A stretch of 34,650 nucleotides of DNA from Thermocladium sp049965935 (GCA_049965935.1 JBMFVP010000012.1:1-34650), one strand, 5' to 3'; shown: positions 23,328-31,394, counted from the first letter of the stretch. Notes: generated by a model not told the origin, from the sequence alone. Made by a program: numbers and translations.

Positions 23328-23861
23328 TCACCACTTTTGGGGCTCTGCTTCGCCGCTAGCTATTATCCTTAATCTATTCTGTGCATTCAATTCATCTAAT
23401 ATCTTAGCAACGGATGCCGGGACCAAGTTCCTCCAGGTCTCATCCCCCTTAAGCATTTTTTCCCTTATCAGGGTAGAGACATAGATTTCACGTGAGAAGA
23501 GGGGTTGCTGAACTACCCTGTATCCTGCTTCTCGTAGAAGCATGGCGACGAATTGATTGCCAGTATACGCTACGTCGAATGGAGGTATATATGACTCAAG
23601 ATACTTCACCCATGAGTGATTATTCTCAGTGTTATTAAGTGGTATAATGATTAATCTACCTAGATCTATATTGACTTCCCTCATGGCCTCCCTCAACATC
23701 AATATTCTTTCACCTGCCGTGAATGGGTCCTTCTCAGAGTAATTGAACTGCGCCGATCCAACCACGATTATCAGCTCATCCACTTCCCCCAATATGTGTT
23801 GGATCGCCTTTACATGGCCCCAATGAGGAGGCTGGAACCTGCCTATGAATACTCCACGCAT
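23328..23861 (-). CDS. nadM: Nicotinamide-nucleotide adenylyltransferase, archaeal type
   Basis: NadM joins nicotinamide mononucleotide and ATP to make NAD and pyrophosphate. The 177-residue protein matches the archaeal family length. Motifs are GRFQPPHWGH at residues 7-16 (nucleotidyltransferase HxGH), VVGSAQFNYSEKDPFTAGERILML (key part TAGERILML), and the C-terminal REIYVSTLIREKML, which corresponds to the ISxTxIR motif. The start is ATG 23861, with an AT-rich TATA-like stretch (about 23873-23882) upstream. It is a monocistronic minus-strand gene facing the ATP-synthase operon head to head, with about 185 bp between the two start codons. Confidence 0.95.
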   Translation of the reverse strand: MRGVFIGRFQPPHWGHVKAIQHILGEVDELIIVVGSAQFNYSEKDPFTAGERILMLREAMREVNIDLGRLIIIPLNNTENNHSWVKYLESYIPPFDVAYTGNQFVAMLLREAGYRVVQQPLFSREIYVSTLIREKMLKGDETWRNLVPASVAKILDELNAQNRLRIIASGEAEPQKW

Positions 23862-24015
23862 TGCATAAACCCATAATTATATGGGGAATTAAGTTTTTTC
23901 CATGCTGGCCAAAACCCTTACATGCCTCATCTATGTGGATCCCACTTCTCTATAATGTGGAGGCAATAAATAGAACCCCCTCATAGGCTTGGATTAACGG
24001 CTTCTATGGGCAAAT

Positions 24016-24025
24016 GCTTAAAATA
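24016..24025 (+). promoter_or_regulatory. TATA-like box of the ATP-synthase F-E-A operon
   Basis: The sequence gcttaaaata lies about 26 bp upstream of the ATG at 24048 and sets the AtpF start there rather than at the upstream ATG at 24006, which would precede the box. A perfect palindrome follows it directly. Confidence 0.55.
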
Positions 24026-24040
24026 CACGAATAATTCGTG
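24026..24040. promoter_or_regulatory. Perfect 15-bp palindrome between TATA box and start codon (possible operator)
   Basis: CACGAAT-A-ATTCGTG is a perfect inverted repeat, lying immediately downstream of the TATA box of the ATP-synthase operon and upstream of its ATG at 24048. A dimeric regulator bound here would block transcription-complex assembly. A chance repeat of this length somewhere in 34 kb is not surprising, so its position is the main argument. Confidence 0.4.
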
Positions 24041-24047
24041 GGATTTG

Positions 24048-24347
24048 ATGAAAGTAATAGTAGTGGGCGATGAGAAGACCGTCACTGCGCTCAGGTTGCT
24101 GGGCATAGAGGGGTACGTGGTTAAGTCGCCCAGCGATGCCATGAAGCTTATTGACTCCTACTTAAATGATCCAGATACGGCTGGAATATTCATAACATCC
24201 TCCATAATGGATAACATCAGGGAGCAAGTCAACAAGATAAAGGAGCGACGACGCGTGCCGCTGTTAATGGAGTTTCCATCCCTTGAAGGCACTGAGTATA
24301 GGCCAATAGATTACTTAAAAACACTGAGAACAGCATTAGGGATGTAA
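24048..24347 (+). CDS. atpF: A-type ATP synthase subunit F
   Basis: Subunit F is part of the central rotor stalk of the archaeal A1Ao ATP synthase. From ATG 24048 the protein is 99 residues, the family length. It shows MKVIVVGDEKTVTALRLLGIEG at the start (GDExTxxGFrLAGI-like pattern with LLGI), SPSDAMKLIDSYLNDPDTAGIFITSSI in the middle and a helical tail with PLLMEFPSLEG; the GIFITS stretch is the conserved 'ILI/T' strand. I chose this start because the TATA-like box at 24016-24025 is about 26 bp upstream and the added N-terminal residues from the ATG at 24006 (MGKCLKYTNNSWDL) are not in the family. It is the first gene of an F-E-A operon. Confidence 0.9.
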   Translation: MKVIVVGDEKTVTALRLLGIEGYVVKSPSDAMKLIDSYLNDPDTAGIFITSSIMDNIREQVNKIKERRRVPLLMEFPSLEGTEYRPIDYLKTLRTALGM

Positions 24348-24348
24348 T

Positions 24349-24945
24349 ATGAGTAATCGAGTAACTAATCTAATAGAGGACGTGTTTAAAAGGCTTAGGG
24401 ATGACTTGGATACTTGGTCAACTGATCTTAATCTAAGGCTGGAAGCAGAAATATCGGGATTCCTTGACTCCCTCACTTCTAAGTATAGGGATGAAGCCAG
24501 GGATGTCGATAGGGCCGCCCAATTGAAATTGGAGCAGGAAATGTATGAGGCATCCCTTAAACTTAAGTCAGAGAGACTAAAGCTAATCGATGAGATATAT
24601 GGCGAGGTTCTAGCAATCGTTAGGGATGAAGTTATGAAGAGACGGAACACGCCTCAATACGCTAACTTGTTAAGATCATTGATCGACAATGCCGTTAATG
24701 TGATTCAGTCGAATGAGATCAAGATAATATGTTCTCCACAGGACATGGATGTATTGAGGGCCATAAGCGCCGAGAAGGGATTATCATTAATGCTGGAGAA
24801 TGGGCCTAATGATATGCTTGGATTTAAGGCAAGCAGCGTAGATGGCTCCATAACGTATGATGCCACGCTGGACTCTATTCTATCTCTATTGAGTGAAAAC
24901 ATTAAAAACATTATCGAGAAGATCGTAGAGGAGGATAGCAAGTGA
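24349..24945 (+). CDS. atpE: A-type ATP synthase subunit E
   Basis: Subunit E forms part of the peripheral stalk linking the A1 catalytic head to the Ao membrane part. The 198-residue protein is of family length. It has a long charged helical N-terminal half (about residues 10-100) suited to a right-handed coiled coil with subunit H, then a C-terminal alpha/beta head containing IKIICSPQDMDVLRAI and MLGFKASSVDGSITYDATL (key part GFKASSVDGSITYDATL). The start is ATG 24349, 1 nt after the stop of atpF, with an AGGGAT element before it. Its stop overlaps the start of atpA as GTGA (24942-24945), so translation is coupled. Confidence 0.88.
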   Translation: MSNRVTNLIEDVFKRLRDDLDTWSTDLNLRLEAEISGFLDSLTSKYRDEARDVDRAAQLKLEQEMYEASLKLKSERLKLIDEIYGEVLAIVRDEVMKRRNTPQYANLLRSLIDNAVNVIQSNEIKIICSPQDMDVLRAISAEKGLSLMLENGPNDMLGFKASSVDGSITYDATLDSILSLLSENIKNIIEKIVEEDSK

Positions 24946-26735
24946 GCCAAAGCGGTAAGGTCCTCGTAATAAATGGCCCAGTAGTAAAGGCAGAATTACC
25001 TGGGGCTAAACTGTACGAGCTAGTGTTCGTCGGTAACATGGGTCTATTCGGCGAAGTAGTTAGGATACAGGGCGATGTTGCATTCGTCCAGGTATATGAG
25101 GACACGACCAACCTAAGCCCAGGAGAGCCCGTTAATAGAACGGGGGAAATGTTAAGTGCATGGCTTGGGCCCGGGATAATTGGCCAAGTATATGATGGGG
25201 TCCAGAGACCGCTTAAGTTGATCTATGATGCCACTGGTCGACCATTCATAGCCAGAGGAATCAATTATGATAAGGCAAGTCCCCTTGACTTTGGAAGAAA
25301 GTGGAGGTTCCAGCCTAAGCTGAAGATCGGCGATACCGTGGAGCCGGGCCAAGTAATTGGAGTGGTTCAAGAGACTCCATTAATAGAGCACAGGATAATG
25401 TATCCCCCGCTTCCTGGAAATAGGAAGGGGGTCCTGAAGTATATAGCCAACGAGGGTGATTATACAATAGATGAGGCGGTGGCCGAAATTGATGTGGGAG
25501 GCGGCGATTCTGTTAAGGTTAAGATGTGGCACAAGTGGCCTGTCAGGGTTCCGCGTCCATTCAAGGAGAAAATGCCTCCAAGCGATCCATTGATAACGGG
25601 GGTCAGGGTAATAGATACCATTTTCCCAATAGCGAAGGGAGGAGCCGCCGCGATTCCAGGTCCTTTCGGCAGCGGTAAGACTGTTACGATAAGGACACTC
25701 ATGATGTATGCGGAGACTCAGTTCGGCATACCGGTTCTCTGCGGCGAGAGAGGCAATGAGGCGGCCGATGCATTGCAGGGACTCCTGAAGTTGAAGGACC
25801 CAAACACGGGTCGACCATTATTGGAGAGAACAACCATAATAGTGAATACCTCCAATATGCCTGTGGCAGCGCGTGAGGCATCCATATACATGGGCGCAAC
25901 AATAGCGGAGTACTTTAGGGATCAGGGATACGATACACTCATGATGGCCGACTCAACGTCGCGTTGGGCGGAGGCAATGAGGGAAGTAGCGCTTAGGATA
26001 GGCGAGATGCCGTCCGAGGAGGGGTTCCCCGCCTATCTCCCAACGAGGCTGGCGGAGTTCTATGAGAGATCTGGTCGAGTCAAGTTAATGGGGGGTGGAG
26101 AGGGTTCATTAACCATAGCTGCATCGGTGAGTCCACCCGGCGGTGATTTTACTGAGCCAGTTACGTCCCACACTTTGAGGTTCATTGGCGCATTTTGGCC
26201 TCTCGACGCTAGCCTAGCCTATGCGAGGCATTACCCAGCAATAAATTGGTTAAGAGGTTTCAGCAGGTACGTGGATACGATTGCCGAGTGGTATAGGACC
26301 AAGGTTGCGGAGGACTGGGTTCAAATAAGGAACGAGGCGATGTCCGTGTTAACGCGTGAGGCCGAGCTTCAGGAAATAGTTAGGATATTGGGTGTGGAGG
26401 CTTTAAGCGAAAGCGAGAAGCATATGCTGAATTCCGCCTACATGATTAAAGAGGGGTTCTTGAAGCAGGACTCATATAATCCAGTTGATGTTCACTCTCT
26501 TCCGCCAAAGCAGTACTGGCTTCTTAAGGTATTAGTTGACTTCTATCGCAAGGGACTCGATGCAATTAAGGCAGGCGTCCCAGCTAATTCGTTGAGGGAA
26601 ATGGAGATAGCTAGGAAACTGCCTAGGCTTAGGATGGAGGTGAAGAATGAGGATTACAAGATGCTGATAAAATACGACGAGGAACTAACGAACAGCATCG
26701 AGTCATTGAAGAAGCAATCAACCAGAAGTGCTTAG
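24942..26735 (+). CDS. atpA: A-type ATP synthase catalytic subunit A
   Basis: This is the catalytic subunit of the archaeal A1 head, which makes ATP from ADP and phosphate on the membrane. The 597-residue protein has the N-terminal beta-barrel, the non-homologous region expected in A/V-type A subunits (about residues 110-200), the P-loop GPFGSGKT at residues 240-247, GERGNE soon after, and SVSPPGGDFTEPVT with LAYARHYPAINWL further on. The start GTG 24942 overlaps the atpE stop by 4 nt. The 3' end overlaps the convergent gene at 26718 by 18 bp. Subunits B, D, I and c are not in the window. Confidence 0.97.
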   Translation: MSQSGKVLVINGPVVKAELPGAKLYELVFVGNMGLFGEVVRIQGDVAFVQVYEDTTNLSPGEPVNRTGEMLSAWLGPGIIGQVYDGVQRPLKLIYDATGRPFIARGINYDKASPLDFGRKWRFQPKLKIGDTVEPGQVIGVVQETPLIEHRIMYPPLPGNRKGVLKYIANEGDYTIDEAVAEIDVGGGDSVKVKMWHKWPVRVPRPFKEKMPPSDPLITGVRVIDTIFPIAKGGAAAIPGPFGSGKTVTIRTLMMYAETQFGIPVLCGERGNEAADALQGLLKLKDPNTGRPLLERTTIIVNTSNMPVAAREASIYMGATIAEYFRDQGYDTLMMADSTSRWAEAMREVALRIGEMPSEEGFPAYLPTRLAEFYERSGRVKLMGGGEGSLTIAASVSPPGGDFTEPVTSHTLRFIGAFWPLDASLAYARHYPAINWLRGFSRYVDTIAEWYRTKVAEDWVQIRNEAMSVLTREAELQEIVRILGVEALSESEKHMLNSAYMIKEGFLKQDSYNPVDVHSLPPKQYWLLKVLVDFYRKGLDAIKAGVPANSLREMEIARKLPRLRMEVKNEDYKMLIKYDEELTNSIESLKKQSTRSA

Positions 26736-27257
26736 TATAGCCATAACGTTAATGAATTCATTATCCCCACACACCCCAATTAATGTATCACCGCAGCTAG
26801 ATATATTCTTTAATCGTTGATTTAATTCATTGTTTAGATCCCTTAACTTAAATGGCGTCATCGGTATCGCTATTTCACTGCATTCATTGTGCATTATTAT
26901 GGCGGCCTTACATCCGTGTCTGATTAATTCATCGCGTGCGCGAACCACGTCATCAATGCCTCTCTTAGTAACGGCAATTAAGCAGCTTAAGTACTTGTCC
27001 TTAAAGATCGGGGATAAGTCAATGGAGGATAACCTAGCTATGCCGAGACTATTCAAGTACTCATTAAGTTCCTCCATACCCTTCTCAGTTAGATAATTTC
27101 CAGACCTCTTTGTAACTATGAGTCCCTGTTCCCGGAGGTTCTTGAGCCTATCCCTAATGAAGCCCTCCCCTAAGCCGCTTAGCTTAGCTAAGTAATATCT
27201 TCCCGAACCATCGTGAATGCTTAACATAGCCAATAAAGCAGCCTCCACCGGATTCAT
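26718..27257 (-). CDS. Winged-helix protein, DUF4443-like putative regulator
   Basis: The 179-residue protein has an N-terminal winged-helix domain of about 75 residues: VEAALLAMLSIHDGSGRYYLAKL is helix 1-2, LGEGFIRDRLKNLREQGLIVTK is a recognition-helix segment, and SGNYLTEKGMEEL is the wing. A C-terminal alpha/beta domain follows (YLSCLIAVTKRGIDDVVRARDE, then IPMTPFKLRDL). This architecture matches archaeal DUF4443-type putative regulators. The start is ATG 27257, with a TATA-like box (about 27279-27288) about 26 bp upstream, overlapping the promoter region of the divergent cysS gene. It converges on atpA, overlapping by 18 bp, so it could influence that operon by antisense transcription. 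Its ligand and targets are unknown. Confidence 0.72.
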   Translation of the reverse strand: MNPVEAALLAMLSIHDGSGRYYLAKLSGLGEGFIRDRLKNLREQGLIVTKRSGNYLTEKGMEELNEYLNSLGIARLSSIDLSPIFKDKYLSCLIAVTKRGIDDVVRARDELIRHGCKAAIIMHNECSEIAIPMTPFKLRDLNNELNQRLKNISSCGDTLIGVCGDNEFINVMAILSTSG

Positions 27258-27297
27258 GCTATATATGAAATTGCAAAGCTTTTTAAAATGCGTGTAA

Positions 27298-28803
27298 ATG
27301 AATGCATTGGGGACCTACTTGTATGGAATAAGCAAGGACAAATACACGGGGGCGCTTGAATTACCCATTCGAGTTTACAATACTGCAACTAAGTCCATGG
27401 AGAAGATGACGCTCCTAAAGGCCGGTTTAGCGAGGGGCTACGTATGTGGCCTAACTCCCCAGGACTCAATGCATGTTGGTCACGCTAGGACCATAGTATT
27501 TTTCGATGTATTCAGGAGATACTTAGAGTATCTTGGATTAGATACCCGCCTCGTCACTAATTTCACGGATATAGATGACAAGATAATAGATAAAGCCAAG
27601 CAGGAGTTTAATGATGATGCAATAGAGAGGTGGTACGAGGTCCCTAAGCGTTACATGGAGGAATACTTCAGCGTTATCGATGCATTACACGTGAAGAGGG
27701 CTTACGCTTATCCTAAGGTAACCGATAACATAGGCGACATGCTGAAGTGGATAGACATGCTGATAAAGAAGAATGCCGCATACATAGCTAATGGCTCCGT
27801 CTACTTCGATATAAGCAAGGTACCTGGGTACGGCGACTTCTCTGGTCAAAAAATTGAGGAGCTGGAGGCAGGAGCGCGAGTGGAGCCGGAGCCGGGAAAA
27901 CGGGGAAGCCTTGATTTCGCTCTATGGAAGGCATGGAAGGAGGGCGAGCCATGGTGGTCCAGTCCCTGGTCCCCAGGACGACCTGGCTGGCACTTGGAGT
28001 GCGTGGTCATGTCGACCAAGTACTTGGGTGCGCCCTTTGATTTTCATGGCGGCGGCCAAGATCTTGTGTTTCCCCATCATGAGAATGAAGTGGCGATAGC
28101 GAGGATAGCGTTCGGCGTGAAGTACTTTGCCCGTTATTGGATGCATGTGGGTTACGTCACAATGGGCGGCGAGAAAATGAGTAAATCGCTGGGCAACGTC
28201 GTAACAGCCAAGGAAGCGCTAAGCAAGTTCGACGGTGAAGCCCTCAGGCTTTATTATTTGATGACTCATTACAGGAAACCAATGGAATTCACAATGGATG
28301 GTCTCGAGTCGGTTCAAGCAGCGTTAAGAGGCCTATACGCCAGTTACGACTATGTTATTCAATTAATGAATGAGGCCAAGGACGAGGGCGGCGCCGATGA
28401 TGAATCCATGAACGTCGTGATCAATCACATGGTTAAGATAGAGGAGGCACTCAATGACGACATGAATACGCCGCAGGCAGTTTCGAGCTTAATAGCATTA
28501 TCTAATTACGTGAATTCACAAGTGCTTCATAGAGGTGAAAAATTATCTAAGTACGCATTATCGAGTATGCTGGATATATTGAGTTACGTGGGTCAGATAT
28601 TCGGCATATTCAATAAAACTGCGCTTCCGCCGAGGCTGGTCGATGCCATTAATGTAATGGTAAATATTAGGCAAAAATTACGTGATGCTAAGCAATTTGA
28701 GGCCGCGGATGAGATAAGGAGGAAGCTGGAGGACATGGGAATAATGCTTAACGATGCCGGTAGAAGGACTTACTGGTTCGTCGATAGGCAAAGGCTTCAA
28801 TAA
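27298..28803 (+). CDS. cysS: Cysteinyl-tRNA synthetase
   Basis: This class I synthetase charges tRNA-Cys with cysteine. The 501-residue protein is of normal length. It shows Cys50 in RGYVCGLT (zinc ligand), the HIGH-type signature HVGH (residues 59-62), DIDDKII, GWHLECVVM with Cys235 (zinc ligand), FPHHENEVA (His and Glu ligands) and the KMSKS motif in GGEKMSKSLGN (293-297). The N terminus carries about 20 extra residues before the usual RVYNTATK start of family members. The start is ATG 27298, with a TATA-like stretch upstream (about 27260-27290) that is shared with the divergent regulator. Archaea lacking CysS use Sep-tRNA synthase; its presence here is the direct route. Confidence 0.96.
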   Translation: MNALGTYLYGISKDKYTGALELPIRVYNTATKSMEKMTLLKAGLARGYVCGLTPQDSMHVGHARTIVFFDVFRRYLEYLGLDTRLVTNFTDIDDKIIDKAKQEFNDDAIERWYEVPKRYMEEYFSVIDALHVKRAYAYPKVTDNIGDMLKWIDMLIKKNAAYIANGSVYFDISKVPGYGDFSGQKIEELEAGARVEPEPGKRGSLDFALWKAWKEGEPWWSSPWSPGRPGWHLECVVMSTKYLGAPFDFHGGGQDLVFPHHENEVAIARIAFGVKYFARYWMHVGYVTMGGEKMSKSLGNVVTAKEALSKFDGEALRLYYLMTHYRKPMEFTMDGLESVQAALRGLYASYDYVIQLMNEAKDEGGADDESMNVVINHMVKIEEALNDDMNTPQAVSSLIALSNYVNSQVLHRGEKLSKYALSSMLDILSYVGQIFGIFNKTALPPRLVDAINVMVNIRQKLRDAKQFEAADEIRRKLEDMGIMLNDAGRRTYWFVDRQRLQ

Positions 28804-28879
28804 AAATGGCCGTGTGTCATAGTTCTTCCCATCCAACTCAAGTTTTATTAAGCCATATCTCTATGATGAGTTGCTTGCA

Positions 28880-29833
28880 ATGATAGATAAAACACGGGAA
28901 GACGCATTAAGTGTGATAGAGGAGACCACTAGGTACGGTGCACAAGCAAGGGAGACTGCGCTTGAGTATTTGCCCAGCGACTTGTCCTACATAGTTCCCC
29001 AAATACGTCAAGTATTCATAAACTTCAGTGAACGCTATAGAAAAAGCAGGAACGTATCCTTGATTGACTTAGTCTCGGACTACAGCAATATACCGGGATC
29101 CGAATTGCTTCTTCGATACTTGGTCTTATCCTCATCAGTCTCAGCCACAATAGAGAGACCTAGATACAGCTTAATATATTCAGCTATGCGTGACATGTAT
29201 GGGGACCTCATGCCGTTCCTGGAGGAACCAACCTGGAAGAAGGCCAGGAAATTCACATTAATGATAAGCGATAAAGTCGGCGCTTCTCGGGATGATTTAG
29301 GCACTGCTTTAAGTAATTTCGCTGTTTCAATGAATAGGCTAGTTAAGTCCACTCTAGTGAAGCGAGTTGCATTGATTGGCAGGTATAGGGATCTGAAGGA
29401 TTTCTTGAGAAACTTCATGCCTGATAAGGCATCCCTACACAGAACTAAGACACTTAGCTTGCTCACTAGGATAATAGGACACGAGACTAATGTGCCGTTT
29501 GCGGGGAAAATCATAATAAGAAAGGAGAATCTTAAGTATGATCCGGTGGTTGACATGTATACCGCCATTGTTGCCCTCAGGAGCGGTGCCTTCCTGGCAG
29601 TAGATAATGAACGAACCAGATTATTGATGATTAAACTGAGACAAGGAGTAACATCATACAAGATGCGTAAAGTGGTTCCTATCGTGAGGGACACGGTTAA
29701 GGCTGCGCGTGACTCAATGTTGTATGAGAAGGGCGCATCGGATATAGGTCGGAATTATTGTTCCAAGCTTGAGTGCGATAAGTGTCCAATACGGCATGTA
29801 TGCAAAAGATTTACAAATATTGAAGTTAAGTAA
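28880..29833 (+). CDS. Uncharacterised protein with C-terminal four-cysteine, endonuclease III-like Fe-S pattern
   Basis: The protein is about 317 residues, largely helical, with no membrane segment. Its C terminus reads YCSKLECDKCPIRHVCKRF: Cys-x4-Cys-x2-Cys-x5-Cys, close to the Cys-x6-Cys-x2-Cys-x5-Cys Fe-S loop of endonuclease III/MutY glycosylases. An upstream PVVDMYTAIVALRSG segment could match the catalytic aspartate region of that superfamily (PVDxHvxRv), but there is no recognisable helix-hairpin-helix and the spacing between aspartate and cluster is about 69 residues. I use ATG 28880; a TTG at 28871, 24 bp after a TATA-like ttttatta (28843-28850), is possible. The gene follows cysS after 76 bp and shares a unit with the small gene at 29840. 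A DNA-repair role is a guess. Confidence 0.6.
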   Translation: MIDKTREDALSVIEETTRYGAQARETALEYLPSDLSYIVPQIRQVFINFSERYRKSRNVSLIDLVSDYSNIPGSELLLRYLVLSSSVSATIERPRYSLIYSAMRDMYGDLMPFLEEPTWKKARKFTLMISDKVGASRDDLGTALSNFAVSMNRLVKSTLVKRVALIGRYRDLKDFLRNFMPDKASLHRTKTLSLLTRIIGHETNVPFAGKIIIRKENLKYDPVVDMYTAIVALRSGAFLAVDNERTRLLMIKLRQGVTSYKMRKVVPIVRDTVKAARDSMLYEKGASDIGRNYCSKLECDKCPIRHVCKRFTNIEVK

Positions 29834-29839
29834 AGAATC

Positions 29840-30064
29840 ATGCTTAGCGATATGGTAGTTAAGGCCCTGAATAAAGTTACCGGTAAGGTATCCACCGTTG
29901 AGTTCGTAAACATGGTGGTCGCGCAGTTAAGGGAAAGCGGGGAACAGGTAAATGAGGATGAGGTTAGGCCCCGCATAGTTGATGAATTATGGGAATTACA
30001 TAAGCGCGGGGTCATTAGGTTCAGCGATGACTTGATTCAGTTCGAGAAAACCCAACAAACATGA
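29840..30064 (+). CDS. Small uncharacterised protein (74 aa), possible winged-helix fold
   Basis: I do not recognise this protein. It is 74 residues and charged, starting MLSDMVVKALNKVTGKVST and ending LWELHKRGVIRFSDDLIQFEK; the helix-turn pattern followed by a short strand pair resembles a winged-helix domain. It starts 6 bp after the stop of the four-cysteine protein, so the two are almost certainly co-transcribed and perhaps partners. It converges on the aIF5A gene with 11 bp between the stops. Confidence 0.55.
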   Translation: MLSDMVVKALNKVTGKVSTVEFVNMVVAQLRESGEQVNEDEVRPRIVDELWELHKRGVIRFSDDLIQFEKTQQT

Positions 30065-30075
30065 TTTAGCCGAAT

Positions 30076-30474
30076 TTAGCGTGTCCTGGTTATTTTTCTT
30101 CGGCCGGCTATGTCCCAAACCTCCACCTGGATGCCGGACTCAAGCCTACCCCTGATGTCCTCCTCAACGGAGTCGAGGTTAAGCTCAAATGTGGAGTAAT
30201 CCCTTAAATCCATTAATTGAACAGAGTTGCCCGTTAACGCTATTACTTGAGACGTGAATTTCTCTATCACTGGCACCTCAACGGTAGAGTCCACTGGCAG
30301 TATTAGGGTTCGCTTTACGTTATCGAAAATGCCGACACCCACTATCCTAGTCTTGGCGCTTCCGTGTTTCCCAGTTTTGCTTTTCTCAACCTCGACTACT
30401 CTGCATGGTTCCCCATCTATCATTACATATGAGCCCTCCTTTATCTCCCCGGCTTCGGCTGGTCTAGTTGACAT
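30076..30474 (-). CDS. Translation initiation/elongation factor aIF5A
   Basis: aIF5A aids translation elongation through difficult peptide sequences and requires hypusine modification. The 132-residue protein is of archaeal length. It has an N-terminal SH3-like domain with the hypusine site KTGKHGSAK (Lys36) and a C-terminal OB-fold (VQLMDLRDYSTFELNL and onwards). The start is ATG 30474. A TATA-like box (30512-30520, tataaaaat on the minus strand) predicts a leader of about 16 nt carrying GGTGAT (30484-30489), a Shine-Dalgarno core. Deoxyhypusine synthase is not in the window. Confidence 0.95.
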   Translation of the reverse strand: MSTRPAEAGEIKEGSYVMIDGEPCRVVEVEKSKTGKHGSAKTRIVGVGIFDNVKRTLILPVDSTVEVPVIEKFTSQVIALTGNSVQLMDLRDYSTFELNLDSVEEDIRGRLESGIQVEVWDIAGRRKITRTR

Positions 30475-30511
30475 AACGATATCATCACCCTAATCAATAC
30501 ATTGTTTTTAA

Positions 30512-30520
30512 ATTTTTATA
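30512..30520 (-). promoter_or_regulatory. TATA-like box of aIF5A, with short SD-bearing leader
   Basis: The minus-strand tataaaaat predicts a transcript starting near 30490, giving a leader that contains GGTGAT (30484-30489) in front of the ATG. A second AT-rich candidate (ttaaaaac, 30505-30512) would give a shorter leader without that motif. Confidence 0.4.
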
Positions 30521-30590
30521 TCCATAACGAATAAACATTGGGAGCTTGCTTAGGGAATGCATTTAATTCCCCTAATTGGTTCCAGCATGG

Positions 30591-31394
30591 ATGGAAGCCA
30601 ATATACTAATAACTAATGATGATGGGATATATAGTCCAGGCCTCAAGATACTTCACAATGCAGTGAAGCCTCTCGGTAATCCCATAATAATAGCGCCGGA
30701 GACTCCTAAGTCATCAAGTGGACTAGGCATAACCCTTCATAAGCCCCTACGCATAGAGGAGATCATCGTTAATGGTTTACGCATGTGGTCGACGAATGGG
30801 ACGCCATCCGATATAATATACCTGGCTCAAAAGGTTGCCAGCAAGATAGATATAGCCATTAGCGGCGTCAATATAGGCGATAATACATCAATACAAGTAA
30901 TACTATCGTCAGGCACCATTGGAGCGGCTGCCCAAGCCGCATTAATTGGAGTACCTGCAATAGCATTCTCAGCCGCAGTATCCACAACAAGTGAGTTAGA
31001 GGCCGCCTCGCCCTTCATAGAGCCCCTCGCTAGAACAGTGATTGGTTACGTCATGAGGCGAGGAATGCCTAGGGGAGTCGATGTATTAAGCATTAATTTC
31101 CCATCAGTATTCTCAAAAAGTACGGTGGCTAAAATGGCGGAGGCAGCCCGCTTTAGGTATGAGCAATACCTAGATGAACGGATCGATCCACGCGGCGGCA
31201 AGTATTACTGGCTCTACGGCGAGCAAAGAAACCCTAAGCCAGGCACTGATGTCTACGTAGTTAATGTGGAGAAAAACATAGCCGTGACCCCCCTTTACTT
31301 GGATCTAAATGCAAATAAGTGCAATACTCATGATGACTTGCATGACTTAATAGATGCAATAAATACCGCGGTGCGGTCGCTTCAATGGATTTAG
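30591..31394 (+). CDS. surE: 5'/3'-nucleotidase SurE
   Basis: SurE dephosphorylates nucleoside 5'- and 3'-monophosphates and is a divalent-metal-dependent survival protein. From ATG 30591 the protein is 267 residues. The metal-binding signature NDDG occurs in ILITNDDGIYSPGL at the N terminus, followed by APETPKSSSGLGITL (normally APxxxxSGxGxxxT), STNGTPSDIIYLA and AISGVNIGDNTSIQVILSSGTIGAAAQA. The start is set by a TATA-like box (gcatttaatt, 30559-30568) about 26 bp upstream of 30591; a TTG at 30576 would give five extra residues and lies within the promoter spacing. It overlaps the convergent gene by 4 bp. Confidence 0.93.
   Translation: MEANILITNDDGIYSPGLKILHNAVKPLGNPIIIAPETPKSSSGLGITLHKPLRIEEIIVNGLRMWSTNGTPSDIIYLAQKVASKIDIAISGVNIGDNTSIQVILSSGTIGAAAQAALIGVPAIAFSAAVSTTSELEAASPFIEPLARTVIGYVMRRGMPRGVDVLSINFPSVFSKSTVAKMAEAARFRYEQYLDERIDPRGGKYYWLYGEQRNPKPGTDVYVVNVEKNIAVTPLYLDLNANKCNTHDDLHDLIDAINTAVRSLQWI

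Noticed and set aside
29080..29694. 204-codon minus-strand ORF
   Set aside because: It lies wholly antisense to the four-cysteine protein gene and its low-complexity translation has no family features; a frame shadow.
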